Of a stretch of 41,935 bases of DNA, positions 1 to 8,630 are shown piece after piece. The notes below the pieces were generated by a model that had not been told where the DNA came from, made no database searches, and saw only the letters and a list, made by a program, of their open reading frames with translations. The first letter of the stretch is position 1; the number at the start of each line of letters is the position of its first letter. The DNA is from Candidatus Cloacimonetes bacterium ADurb.Bin211. Lineage in GTDB: Bacteria > Cloacimonadota > Cloacimonadia > Cloacimonadales > Cloacimonadaceae. Where the stretch lies: contig MWCN01000036.1 of the NCBI GenBank assembly GCA_002070045.1, forward strand, positions 1 through 41,935. Direction: 5' to 3'. The position numbers were made by a program, and so were the translations under genes.

Positions 1-9
1 CTTATGTCC

Positions 10-37
10 AGCTTATGTCCGAAATTGGACATAAGCT
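10..37. repeat. 11-bp perfect inverted repeat with 6-base loop
   Basis: AGCTTATGTCC (10-20) and GGACATAAGCT (27-37) are exact reverse complements around GAAATT. The core word CTTATGTCC is also present directly at 1-9, and a degenerate copy (CTTATGTTG) is at 41-49. The right arm is not followed by a T-run, so a rho-independent terminator is unlikely. It may be a regulator site, a small interspersed repeat, or the edge of a larger repeat cut off by the window. Confidence 0.6.
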
Positions 38-216
38 ACTCTTATGTTGGATGTAATCTTGATATCTACTTTAAAACAAAGGAGATTAGAATTTTAAAAA
101 TCAGCACAGAGAAATAAATCTTGATATCGCATTATGATGTAAATACTTTACAAAAAGTGATGAAATTACAGGTTGTAAAAACAATGTAAAATATAATCGA
201 TGTTTAAGAGCCAAAA

Positions 217-270
217 TTGTCTTGACAAATTAACAAGGTATAAGGGTTTTAATCTAAAATAAGGTATAAT
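217..270 (+). promoter_or_regulatory. Candidate promoter region for gene at 327
   Basis: Two overlapping possibilities are visible: TTGTCT (217-222), 16 bases, TATAAG (239-244); or a perfect TATAAT (265-270) without a good -35. A perfect TTGACA at 222-227 has no -10 box at 16-18 bases. The exact start site cannot be decided. Confidence 0.3.
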
Positions 271-326
271 ATAATATTAAGATTTAAAATAAGATATAGC
301 TCTCATAAAGCAAAGAGACCGAAAAT

Positions 327-1580
327 ATGCCAGTAAAGAAATTCATAATTCTGTTTATAATCCTGATTCCTGCTCTTTTAGGTGCAGAAATATTGGTGCC
401 GATGGATTTTACTCAGAGTAATCATCTCAAAGCTTATGGTGTTGCTTTTGAAGCTTTAAAAGAGCAGTATACAGTCAAATGGCTGCTCAATTATAGAGGT
501 GGAAGTTTTCTTATGCCAGAATCGGAATCTCTTGCTGCTCTATGTAATATTCGTGGAGTTCGGTTTGAACTGGTCTCTTCTGCGCAGGTAGCTTCAATTA
601 TGCAAGAGATTCAGGAATCTAATATGGAAACAGTAGTTCTGGAAAAAGAGCCAAAAATTGCAGTTTATATACCGCCCAATGCTCTCCCCTGGGATGATGC
701 TGTCACTCTCGCTCTGGATTACGCAGAAATAGATTATGACCGCGTCTGGGATGATGAAGTTTTAGCAGGAAAACTATCAGATTACGATTGGTTACATCTT
801 CATCACGAAGATTTCACTGGTCAATATGGAAAATTTTATGGTGCTTATAGAAATACTGCCTGGTATCAAAATGATATTCGGGTGAATGAAGCAATGGCAG
901 CAAAACATAATTACGCAAAAGTGTGGCAGTTAAAACATACAGTAGCAGAAAAGATACGCGAGTTTGTTTTAAATGGAGGTTTTTTATTTGCAATGTGTGC
1001 GGCAACCGACACTTTTGATATAGCTTTATCTGCCCAAAATGTGGATATAGTTGATGCTCTAATTGATGGAGATGGAATTGACCCTCAATATCAAGATAAG
1101 TTGGATTATAGTCGTTGCTTTGCTTTTGAGAATTTTAAATTGAAAACCAATCCTTATGAATATGAGTTCTCAGATATTGATGCCAGTGATTATTCTCGCC
1201 TGAGAGGTCCAGAAGCAGATTATTTTCAACTTTTTGATTTTTCTGCCAAGTATGATCCAGTTCCCACGATGCTCACTCAATGCCATACTAATATCATTCC
1301 TGGTTTCTTAGGTCAGACCACTTCTTTTTTCAAAGATAAGGTAAAAAAGAGTGTTATTATTCTGGCTGAAGTACCTGGGCAGAATGAAGTTAAATACATT
1401 CATGGCAATATCGGTAAAGGGACCTTCACTTTTTATGGAGGTCACGACCCTGAGGATTATGAACATAAGATAGGAGACCCTCCCACTATTATAGATTTAT
1501 ATAAAAATTCACCTGGTTACAGATTAATACTGAATAATATCCTTTTCCCGGCAGCAGAAAAAAAACAATTAAAGACATAA
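327..1580 (+). CDS. Secreted glutamine-amidotransferase-like protein (family often labelled asparagine synthetase B)
   Basis: The 417-residue product starts with a signal peptide (hydrophobic residues 6-18, likely cleavage after LLGA). Its body contains the strongly patterned segment DWLHLHHEDFTGQYGKF near residue 153 and a GGFLFAMCAATDTFD segment near residue 218. From memory, this pattern belongs to a conserved Bacteroidetes/Chlorobi family usually deposited as asparagine synthetase B. No N-terminal catalytic Cys and no ATP-pyrophosphatase domain is present, so that label is probably wrong. The nucleophile-elbow-like AMCAATD and the GGHDPED segment near the C-terminus suggest a class-I amidotransferase or ThuA-like fold, which is inference. 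It is predicted to be periplasmic or secreted. It lies 3 bases before the MCE gene, suggesting an envelope role. The Shine-Dalgarno sequence is weak (AAGAGA). Substrate unknown. Confidence 0.75.
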   Translation: MPVKKFIILFIILIPALLGAEILVPMDFTQSNHLKAYGVAFEALKEQYTVKWLLNYRGGSFLMPESESLAALCNIRGVRFELVSSAQVASIMQEIQESNMETVVLEKEPKIAVYIPPNALPWDDAVTLALDYAEIDYDRVWDDEVLAGKLSDYDWLHLHHEDFTGQYGKFYGAYRNTAWYQNDIRVNEAMAAKHNYAKVWQLKHTVAEKIREFVLNGGFLFAMCAATDTFDIALSAQNVDIVDALIDGDGIDPQYQDKLDYSRCFAFENFKLKTNPYEYEFSDIDASDYSRLRGPEADYFQLFDFSAKYDPVPTMLTQCHTNIIPGFLGQTTSFFKDKVKKSVIILAEVPGQNEVKYIHGNIGKGTFTFYGGHDPEDYEHKIGDPPTIIDLYKNSPGYRLILNNILFPAAEKKQLKT

Positions 1581-1583
1581 ATT

Positions 1584-2486
1584 ATGAAAAGATTCTATCC
1601 AAATTTCCACAAAACTCAAGTAAAAGTTGGCCTTTTTACCATTATTATCCTGGCTATCTTTATTTTTGGTTATTTATGGTTAAGTAGTAAAATTACGAAT
1701 AGGTCCCAACAACAATTAAAAGTTAGTTTTGAAGATGTTATGGGATTGGAATTAGGTGACCCCGTATACTATAGAGGAATGGAAGTTGGAAGGGTAAAAT
1801 ATATAGAACTAAAGGCTGATTACATCCTGGTAACTTCAAATATAGACAATGATATCAAGTTAAAAGAAGGAACGAGATTCCAGATCTCTGATACCAGCGT
1901 TATGGGAGGAACAGCTTTAAACATTATTCCAGGAAATGGGGCAACCTATATCAACCTTCATCATATTCTGAAAGGAGAAAAACCTCTTGGGATTATGAAT
2001 GCTTTTAGTGAAGCCAGTGTTGCTCTTGATAAAGTTAATGAAGCCTTAATTGAATTGCAAGGTGGAAAAACTTTTATAGACAAAACTACTACCCTTCTGG
2101 ATGATGCTGATACTGCAGTCCGTTCTGCAGATATAATGATAAATGAAACCAAAACAAATCTAAATAATACCTTAGCCAACATAGAATATTTGAGTAAAAA
2201 GCTACAAAATATTTTAGATAAAAATGCTACTAAACTGGATTCTACCTTGACCCTTGCTCCTGAAGCTATTGCCAACATAAATAGTACCTTAGATAGTTTG
2301 CAGGTGCTTTCCACTCAATTACATAATACCCTGGACGATTTGAATCAAGGTAAAGGCTCCGCAGGAAAATTCCTTAAAGATGAAACTCTGTATAAAAGAT
2401 TGTTAGAGACCACTGCCAGTCTGGATTCACTGTTTCAAGATATACATACTAATCCTAAGAAATACATCAATATAAAGATATTTTAA
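1584..2486 (+). CDS. MlaD/MCE-family lipid transport substrate-binding protein
   Basis: The 300-residue product has one N-terminal membrane anchor (about residues 15-34) followed by an MCE domain (about 43-118) with the typical GLELGDPVYYRGMEVGRV and SVMGGTALNI segments. The remainder is a helical, Thr/Asn/Leu-rich coiled-coil-like region with repeated STL and NTL words, as in many MCE proteins that form a periplasmic tunnel. MCE proteins carry phospholipids or other hydrophobic molecules between inner and outer membranes with an MlaE permease and MlaF ATPase, neither of which is in this window. It starts 3 bases after the upstream stop and ends 10 bases before a large outer-membrane protein, so the cluster is envelope-directed. 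The family call is secure; cargo and direction are unknown. Confidence 0.88.
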   Translation: MKRFYPNFHKTQVKVGLFTIIILAIFIFGYLWLSSKITNRSQQQLKVSFEDVMGLELGDPVYYRGMEVGRVKYIELKADYILVTSNIDNDIKLKEGTRFQISDTSVMGGTALNIIPGNGATYINLHHILKGEKPLGIMNAFSEASVALDKVNEALIELQGGKTFIDKTTTLLDDADTAVRSADIMINETKTNLNNTLANIEYLSKKLQNILDKNATKLDSTLTLAPEAIANINSTLDSLQVLSTQLHNTLDDLNQGKGSAGKFLKDETLYKRLLETTASLDSLFQDIHTNPKKYINIKIF

Positions 2487-2496
2487 GGTCAAAAGA

Positions 2497-5400
2497 TTGA
2501 AGCTTAAATATTACCTCACTCTATTCCTTCTCATTCTGATAACCTTCGTTCAAGCATACTATTTTGGACAGAATAAGGTTAATGCTGATATTGAAGAATG
2601 GTCTACTATCCAGACAATGCATTTTGATATATATTTTCCGCAAGGAGAAGATGAATTTGGCAAACTTGTCGCTTTAATGTCAGAAGAAACTTACTATAAT
2701 CTGAAAGAACAGCTCAAATTTCCAATCACTTCAAGAATTCCGATCATCTTCTATCGTAGTAAATCTGCTTTCCAGAATACCAATATCATTTATCCTCTTC
2801 TTACCGAGGAAGTTAGCGGTTTTACTGAAAGTTTGCACAACCGCGTAGTTATACCTTTTGATGGTAGTTATGCCAATTTAGAAGAATTGTTGATTCATGA
2901 ACTGACTCATGCCTATCTAAATGCACTGGAAAGAACTAAAGAGGAAGCTCTGGCTTCACTTTATTCCTCCTATATTCCTTTCTGGTTCTCAGAAGGATTA
3001 CCTGAGTATTTTTCTACTCAAGGTAAGAAAGACTATAATAATATGTTCATTCTGGATATGGTGATAAATGACCAATTACCCTATATAGAAAACACAAGTG
3101 GTTATTATGCTTATCGTCTGGGAGAAAGTTTTCTTACTTTTATTGCGGATACCTATGGTTCCGATAAATTGATGGAATATTTCTTTGCTTTGCGCTCTAC
3201 CAGTGGAATTGATTTTGCTACAAAAAAGGTCTTTGGATTGGACTTTAAAGAATTGGAATCCCGCTGGCGTTTTCAGTTGAAACGAGAATATTTGTCTTTA
3301 ATTGATACCTATGACCTGCCCTCTATATCTCTGGAACAACGCACAGATAGCAAAAAAGATGGATCCTATTTTAATTTTATGCCCCGTTTTTCTCCTCAAG
3401 GTGATAAATATGTGTATTTTAGTTCTGCTGGAGCTCGTTATAGCGTCTGGATGGGAGGATTACACGGATTAAGTGCTCCCGAAAGAATCATAAAGGGAGA
3501 AGTTTCTGGCAAGATGGAAGAATTCTATTACTTCCGTTCCAGTCTGAGCTGGTTTCCTGATAATACCAGGATAGCTTTTTCTGCTAAGAGCAGTGATGGC
3601 GATTGTATCTATATAGTGAATACCAGTAACAAGAAAATTGTCCAGACCATCAAACTTAAGGACTTTGATGCTATCTATGAACTGGATGTTGCTCCCGATG
3701 GTAAAAACATTGTCTTTGCTGGACAAGACGATATGCAATGTGACCTTTATCTTTATAACCTGGAAACAAAGGAACTAAGACAGCTAACTGATGATTATTA
3801 TAATGACCTGCAACCGCGTTTTTCTCCTGATGGTAAAAGCATAATCTTTGCTTCAGACAGAAGCCTAAAAGAACCGGAATTCCCAAAACGCCTCTTTTCC
3901 CATTTAAATCAGAATGTCTTTCAGCTGAATTTAAATGATAAAATCTGCACTCAGCTAACCTTTGAAACAAATGACTGCAATTATCCCTTTCTGGATGCCA
4001 GTGGCACAAAACTATATTTTGTGAATTCAGTTGATGGAGTAAGTAATTTATTTATGCTTAATCTTGACCCTGCTCAAAAAGCAAAAGTTACCAATGTTCT
4101 GGCTGGAGTTTATTCTGCAGATATATCTCCTAATGGTAAACAAATTGTCTTATCAAACTATTTTCAAGGTGCCTGGAATATTTATTACACAGAATTGCTG
4201 CCTGAGACCCAGAATTTTATTTCCTATACTCCACCTCAGCTGTTTGAGTTAAAAAACGACTTAATGGAAACCGTTGACCTCTCCAGACTCAATTACTATG
4301 GGAAACGGCCTCGGCGTCCCTCTATGCAAAAAGACCCCTTAGCAGAATTTATCCGCCAAAACGAAGAGATGGATTCACCGCTTCATATAGAATACAATCC
4401 CTCTGATTCATTGGGATTATATCGTAATATTAGCTATGATGACAAACCAACTACGATAGCGACTATTCCAGAAATCAAACCTTATAAAACTAAATTTTCC
4501 TTAGATACTTTATGGGGTGGACTTGCTTATTCATCTTATGCAGGAACTGTAGGTTATCTGGAATTAAGTTTAAGCGATATTATGGGTAATCATGGAATAG
4601 GGATTAACTTAAGTGCTGCAGGAAAACTTAAAGATTCAAATCTCCTTATAAGCTATCTCTATTTAAAACAAAGAATGGATTATGGAATTGGTCTTTTCAA
4701 CCTCAATGATGAAATCTACATTCAGGAAAGTTTTCCCGGTCCACAAAATGACCTTTACATTCGTTATAAACAAAGACAGACAGGTTTATATCTTCTCTTA
4801 CGTTATCCCTTCAGTCGCTTTACTCGTATTGAACTGGAAAATATGTTCTATCAGCAAGGAGATTATCTTTCCTACTGGGATTGGAATGACGGTGACTGGT
4901 CAGCTGAAGAACATCTGGGAAATGATATGGTCCTCAGCCCAGCAGTCAATCTCGTTCATGATAATGCATTATATGGTTCTACTGGACCTCTTTCAGGATG
5001 GCGTTTTTACTATTCTATCGGTACTTCTTTACGAGATGGCAATTTAGACTATTTAACTAATTACTTAGATTGGCGAAATTATATCCTATTTAGTAAACGC
5101 TATTCTTTAGCTATGCGTTGCATCACCGGAATCAGTGTGGGAGATTATCCTCAAAGATTTACTCTCGGTGGTTATTATGGCATTCGTGCATATGATGGAA
5201 ACCTTAGTGGTGAAAAGAAAGCAGTTTTCTGCACTGAATTGAGATTTCCTTTCTTTGAAAACATCAATATTGCCTTTCCACTTCCCCTGAATATACCAAA
5301 TGTTAGGGGTAGTCTCTTTGCTGAAATAGGAACTGTCTTTGATGATTTTGACAAATTTCAGGCTACTTATGATGGGAAACTTAAAGACCTCTATCTCGGT

Positions 5401-5523
5401 TATGGATTTGGACCACGGATAAATTTGGGAATTTTTATCCTTAGCCTGGACATTACCTGGTTAACTGACCTCTCGTATATTTCTAAACCGACCTATTTTT
5501 TAAGCTTGAGTGAAGATTTTTAA
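2497..5523 (+). CDS. Metalloprotease / TolB-like propeller / Omp85-like beta-barrel fusion
   Basis: The 1008-residue protein has a signal peptide (residues 1-20) and then three parts. Residues 35-270 resemble the peptidase-MA gluzincin domain, with HELTH at 134-138 and the downstream FSEGLPE (Glu166) as likely third zinc ligand. Residues 285-590 carry PD40/TolB-like propeller repeats such as PRFSPQGDKYVYFSS and PRFSPDGKSIIFASD. Residues 665-1008 form an Omp85/BamA-like barrel, with the GGYYGIRAYDGNL and ELRFPFF signatures and a terminal Phe. It is predicted to sit in the outer membrane with protease and propeller in the periplasm. The start is TTG, ten bases after the MCE gene, with AAGG just upstream. 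Such fusions are known in Bacteroidetes-like genomes but their substrates are not. The key catalytic residues appear intact, so an active protease is likely. Confidence 0.85.
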   Translation: MKLKYYLTLFLLILITFVQAYYFGQNKVNADIEEWSTIQTMHFDIYFPQGEDEFGKLVALMSEETYYNLKEQLKFPITSRIPIIFYRSKSAFQNTNIIYPLLTEEVSGFTESLHNRVVIPFDGSYANLEELLIHELTHAYLNALERTKEEALASLYSSYIPFWFSEGLPEYFSTQGKKDYNNMFILDMVINDQLPYIENTSGYYAYRLGESFLTFIADTYGSDKLMEYFFALRSTSGIDFATKKVFGLDFKELESRWRFQLKREYLSLIDTYDLPSISLEQRTDSKKDGSYFNFMPRFSPQGDKYVYFSSAGARYSVWMGGLHGLSAPERIIKGEVSGKMEEFYYFRSSLSWFPDNTRIAFSAKSSDGDCIYIVNTSNKKIVQTIKLKDFDAIYELDVAPDGKNIVFAGQDDMQCDLYLYNLETKELRQLTDDYYNDLQPRFSPDGKSIIFASDRSLKEPEFPKRLFSHLNQNVFQLNLNDKICTQLTFETNDCNYPFLDASGTKLYFVNSVDGVSNLFMLNLDPAQKAKVTNVLAGVYSADISPNGKQIVLSNYFQGAWNIYYTELLPETQNFISYTPPQLFELKNDLMETVDLSRLNYYGKRPRRPSMQKDPLAEFIRQNEEMDSPLHIEYNPSDSLGLYRNISYDDKPTTIATIPEIKPYKTKFSLDTLWGGLAYSSYAGTVGYLELSLSDIMGNHGIGINLSAAGKLKDSNLLISYLYLKQRMDYGIGLFNLNDEIYIQESFPGPQNDLYIRYKQRQTGLYLLLRYPFSRFTRIELENMFYQQGDYLSYWDWNDGDWSAEEHLGNDMVLSPAVNLVHDNALYGSTGPLSGWRFYYSIGTSLRDGNLDYLTNYLDWRNYILFSKRYSLAMRCITGISVGDYPQRFTLGGYYGIRAYDGNLSGEKKAVFCTELRFPFFENINIAFPLPLNIPNVRGSLFAEIGTVFDDFDKFQATYDGKLKDLYLGYGFGPRINLGIFILSLDITWLTDLSYISKPTYFLSLSEDF

Positions 5524-5549
5524 TATTACAACATAAATAGGAGACCTAA

Positions 5550-7028
5550 ATGAAAATAGACTTGTTGCACAAGCCAACTGAATATATGGAAACAGTGATT
5601 ATCCTCCAGGAAGAAAATGGAGATATAGATAAGCTGGAATATCTTCCTGAATACCTTCAGAATGCCATCAATATAGTAGTAAAGCAAGATGATTTCCATT
5701 TCAAATATGGCAGCCTCAAGAGTTTTCCCTTTATTCGTTCCCGAAAACGAACAAATATTATCCTTTGCGGAATAGGCAATCCTAAGGAACTGGATAATGA
5801 TCGTTTCCGTAATCTCATTGCTATCTCAGTTCGTGAAGCCATCAAAATAGAAGCAAAAGAAGCTTATCTTTTCACCGGTTTTAAAAATCCCCTAAGTGAA
5901 CTCCATTTTGGCCATATGCTTGCCGAAGCTGCTTTGCTTACTGAGTACCGTTTTAATAAATATCTTAGTGAACCAAAATCTTCTTCTCTGCAAGCTATTC
6001 ATTTAGCTATGGACTTTAAGAATCCACATATGTTCAATCGTGGTGTTCTGGAAGGAAGAATCTTTGCTGAAGCAACAAATCTTGCTCGTGACCTGGTTAA
6101 TGAACCTGCTAATGTCATCTATCCTGAATCTTTAGCTGAAGTAGCTAAAAAAGTCGCTCTTAAATATGGCTTTTCCATTGAAGTTTTTGGATTAGATAAA
6201 ATTAAAAGGCTCAAAATGGAAGCCTTTCTGGCAGTAGGGAAGGGTTCTAAAAAAGAACCTCGTCTGATTCTGATGTCCTATCGTGGAAATCCCGATCCTA
6301 AAGCTAATACTATCGGTCTCATTGGTAAAGGTTTAACCTATGATAGCGGTGGTTATTGCCTAAAAAATTGTCAGGGTATGGTTAATATGAAAAATGATAT
6401 GAGTGGAGCTGCTGCAGTTATCGGTACTATGGCTGCTATCACCAATTTAAAACTCAAAGTTAATGTGCTTGGAATTGTTGCCGCCTGTGAAAATATGATT
6501 TCTGGCTCTGCTTATCATGCTGGAGATATCATTCGCAGTATGTCTGGAAAAACTATTGAAGTAGTTAATACTGATGCCGAAGGTCGGCTAACTCTCATTG
6601 ACGCAATCCATTATGCTATCAGTAGAGAACATATAGATGAAGTTATAGATATCGCCACTTTAACTGGCGCTGCGGCTTCTACTTTCGGAAATCAAATTTC
6701 TGCTGTCCTAACAAATAATGGAGCTTTACTCAATAAAATACAATCAGCTTCTGAATTTTCTGGTGAAAAAATCTGGCAACTCCCACTTTATGAACCTTAT
6801 AAGGAACTCATAACATCTGAAATTGCAGACCTTAAGAATACTGGTGGTCCTTTTGCAGGAACTATAACCTCTGCTCTTTTCTTACAGGAATTTGTAGCAG
6901 GTAAACCCTGGATTCATCTTGATATTGCCGGCACTGCTTTAAGAGATAAAGAGCAGGGCATTTATAGTTATGGTGCAACCGGTGTGGGTGTGAGACTACT
7001 CACTCAATTGCTTCGAGAACTGGAATGA
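5550..7028 (+). CDS. pepA: Leucyl aminopeptidase, M17 family
   Basis: This cytoplasmic two-metal aminopeptidase removes N-terminal residues from peptides. The 492-residue length is typical of the family. The catalytic C-terminal half is complete: GKGLTYDSGG (Lys260, Asp265), Lys272, MKNDMSGAA (Asp283), and the signature NTDAEGRL (Asp342, Glu344, Arg346). The N-terminal third is diverged, as usual in M17. The start is set by a strong TAGGAGA Shine-Dalgarno sequence 6 bases before the ATG. Its stop overlaps the znuA start by ATGA, so the metal importer and this metal-dependent peptidase are translationally coupled, perhaps supplying the Zn or Mn the enzyme needs (inference). The family is certain; the preferred residue specificity is not. 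Confidence 0.95.
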   Translation: MKIDLLHKPTEYMETVIILQEENGDIDKLEYLPEYLQNAINIVVKQDDFHFKYGSLKSFPFIRSRKRTNIILCGIGNPKELDNDRFRNLIAISVREAIKIEAKEAYLFTGFKNPLSELHFGHMLAEAALLTEYRFNKYLSEPKSSSLQAIHLAMDFKNPHMFNRGVLEGRIFAEATNLARDLVNEPANVIYPESLAEVAKKVALKYGFSIEVFGLDKIKRLKMEAFLAVGKGSKKEPRLILMSYRGNPDPKANTIGLIGKGLTYDSGGYCLKNCQGMVNMKNDMSGAAAVIGTMAAITNLKLKVNVLGIVAACENMISGSAYHAGDIIRSMSGKTIEVVNTDAEGRLTLIDAIHYAISREHIDEVIDIATLTGAAASTFGNQISAVLTNNGALLNKIQSASEFSGEKIWQLPLYEPYKELITSEIADLKNTGGPFAGTITSALFLQEFVAGKPWIHLDIAGTALRDKEQGIYSYGATGVGVRLLTQLLRELE

Positions 7029-7882
7029 AATTAAAGGTTCTCACTTCTATTCTGATTATAACCTGTCTGTTAGCGCTTTGTTCTTGCAAAAAGGTGGTAG
7101 AATCACCATCTAATCTCATCGTTGTCTCTATCTATCCTTATGAATTGCTTTTCAAACAGATAGTGGGACCTGAGATAGAAGTGAGAACCCTTATTCCTCC
7201 CAATTTTTCTCCTCATACCTATAATCCCAGTCCAGCAGAATTAAAATCCTTATATGATGCAGACTTAGTATTTAGTAATGGCTATGGTTTAGAAACCAAT
7301 ATCCAGACAGCCTTAAATTCGCTTGGTGAAAAACATCTATCTGCAGAAAAATTACTCCAACTTCCTCAAACAGTGGAAAATCCTAATCCTCATATATGGC
7401 TTTCACCAAGATTAATGCAAAAATTGGTTTCTCAACTGGAAGAACCATTAAAAAAAACTTTCCCGAGCTATAAAGATAGCATATCTTTCCATTGTAAAGA
7501 GCTTATATCGCAGTTCAACACTCTGGATAGTTTCATTATTCAAGAAAGAACAAAGTTTTCTCACACCCCAATTATCACCTATCATGATAGTTTTCATTAC
7601 TTCATCCAGGATTATCATCTGGACTATTTAGGAAGTATCCAGAGCTCTCCCGGACAAGAACCAACTCCAAAAGAACTGGTACATTTAGGAGACCTTATAA
7701 AAGCTAATCAGGTTAAAGCAATCTTTGTAGAACCTCAAATGAACCGAAAATCCGCTAATGTCCTGGCTAAAGAATTTCAGTTGAAGGTGATAGAGCTTGA
7801 CCCTTTAGGACAGACTCTTAATGCTCAATCCCTTCCTGAAGTTATTCTTATAAACTGGGATAGAATGAAGCAAGCCTGGTAA
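7025..7882 (+). CDS. znuA: Zinc/manganese ABC transporter substrate-binding lipoprotein
   Basis: This is a cluster A-I metal-binding protein of 285 residues. The signal peptide ends in a lipobox-like LALCSCKK, with Cys19 or Cys21 as the lipidated residue. Metal ligands expected for the family are visible at His64 (FSPHTYNPS), His123 (NPHIWLSP), His187 (TYHDSFHYF) and Asp259 (ELDPLG). There is no His-rich loop, which is long in many ZnuA proteins, so zinc versus manganese cannot be decided. The gene overlaps pepA by 4 bases and is followed after 19 bases by the ATPase gene. It captures the metal outside the inner membrane and passes it to the permease. The function call is firm; the metal is inferred. 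Confidence 0.9.
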   Translation: MKLKVLTSILIITCLLALCSCKKVVESPSNLIVVSIYPYELLFKQIVGPEIEVRTLIPPNFSPHTYNPSPAELKSLYDADLVFSNGYGLETNIQTALNSLGEKHLSAEKLLQLPQTVENPNPHIWLSPRLMQKLVSQLEEPLKKTFPSYKDSISFHCKELISQFNTLDSFIIQERTKFSHTPIITYHDSFHYFIQDYHLDYLGSIQSSPGQEPTPKELVHLGDLIKANQVKAIFVEPQMNRKSANVLAKEFQLKVIELDPLGQTLNAQSLPEVILINWDRMKQAW

Positions 7883-7901
7883 GAATAAGAACTGTAATTA
7901 G

Positions 7902-8630
7902 ATGATAGAAATTTGCAGTCTTTCCTATAACATTAATAGAAATATTATCTTAGAAGACATAAACTTAACCTTAACTGACGGTGAATTTGCTGCTTTAATT
8001 GGTCCCAATGGTGCAGGCAAATCAACTCTCATAAAATTGATTCTAGGATTTTTACCCCTTCAAACAGGTGCTATATATATTGAGGGAATCCCGCATCTGG
8101 AATGGCTAAAAGAACATTCTATTGGATATCTTCCTCAGCATGAAGAATTTAATCGTAATTTCCCTGCCACTGCTATGGAGATAGTGCTTATGGGATTAGT
8201 TAGAGAATTACATCCTGGCTCAAGATTTAAATCCATTCATCGTCAAAGAGCTATGCAAGCTTTAACTCTTACCGGAATTGCCCATCTGGCTAATCATCAG
8301 TTAGGTTCACTGTCTGGAGGTGAATTGCAACGTGTGTTTCTGGCAAGAGCTCTGGTCTCTGATAGTAAATATTTAATTCTGGATGAACCAGAAGCATCAC
8401 TGGATCAACCTGGTGTTAAAAGTCTGTTTATCCTTTTGAAAGACTTGAATAAAGCAGGAAAGACAATTTTAACTATCTCTCATGACCTCAATATCCTTTC
8501 CGAATATTGCAGCTTTCTCATTTGCCTGAACAGAAGATTGCATTGCCACACCAGTGCTGAACTGGTTAATGCCGAAATCATTCATAAAACCTTTGGAGAC
8601 ACTGTACGCCTGATTGAAAAGGACTATTGA
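7902..8630 (+). CDS. znuC: Zinc/manganese ABC transporter ATP-binding protein
   Basis: The 242-residue ATPase has all core motifs: Walker A GPNGAGKST (about residues 35-43), Q-loop LPQHEEFNR, signature LSGGELQRVFLARAL, Walker B YLILDEPEASLD, and switch His in TISHDLN. It powers the import of metal delivered by the upstream lipoprotein. No good Shine-Dalgarno sequence precedes the ATG; translation may rely on coupling with znuA 19 bases upstream. It overlaps the permease gene by one base (TGATG). Confidence 0.93.
   Translation: MIEICSLSYNINRNIILEDINLTLTDGEFAALIGPNGAGKSTLIKLILGFLPLQTGAIYIEGIPHLEWLKEHSIGYLPQHEEFNRNFPATAMEIVLMGLVRELHPGSRFKSIHRQRAMQALTLTGIAHLANHQLGSLSGGELQRVFLARALVSDSKYLILDEPEASLDQPGVKSLFILLKDLNKAGKTILTISHDLNILSEYCSFLICLNRRLHCHTSAELVNAEIIHKTFGDTVRLIEKDY

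Larger units (their letters stand above)
1..326. other. AT-rich intergenic region with inverted repeat and candidate promoter
   Basis: No credible gene is seen in this 326-base stretch. Its left end holds repeated copies of CTTATGTCC, two of which form a hairpin, listed separately. The right half is very AT-rich. The words AAGGTATA (235-242 and 261-268) and AAGATATA (291-298) recur, and the blocks at 251-268 and 281-298 are imperfect direct repeats 30 bases apart. The region must contain the promoter of the gene at 327. Confidence 0.6.

Noticed and set aside
327-1580. Calling the first gene asparagine synthetase
   Set aside because: It has a signal peptide and lacks both the N-terminal Cys glutaminase and the ATP-pyrophosphatase domain of AsnB.
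3671-4009. Minus-strand open frames inside the protease-propeller-barrel gene
   Set aside because: They are shadows of a strongly supported plus-strand gene, with no start signals or domains.
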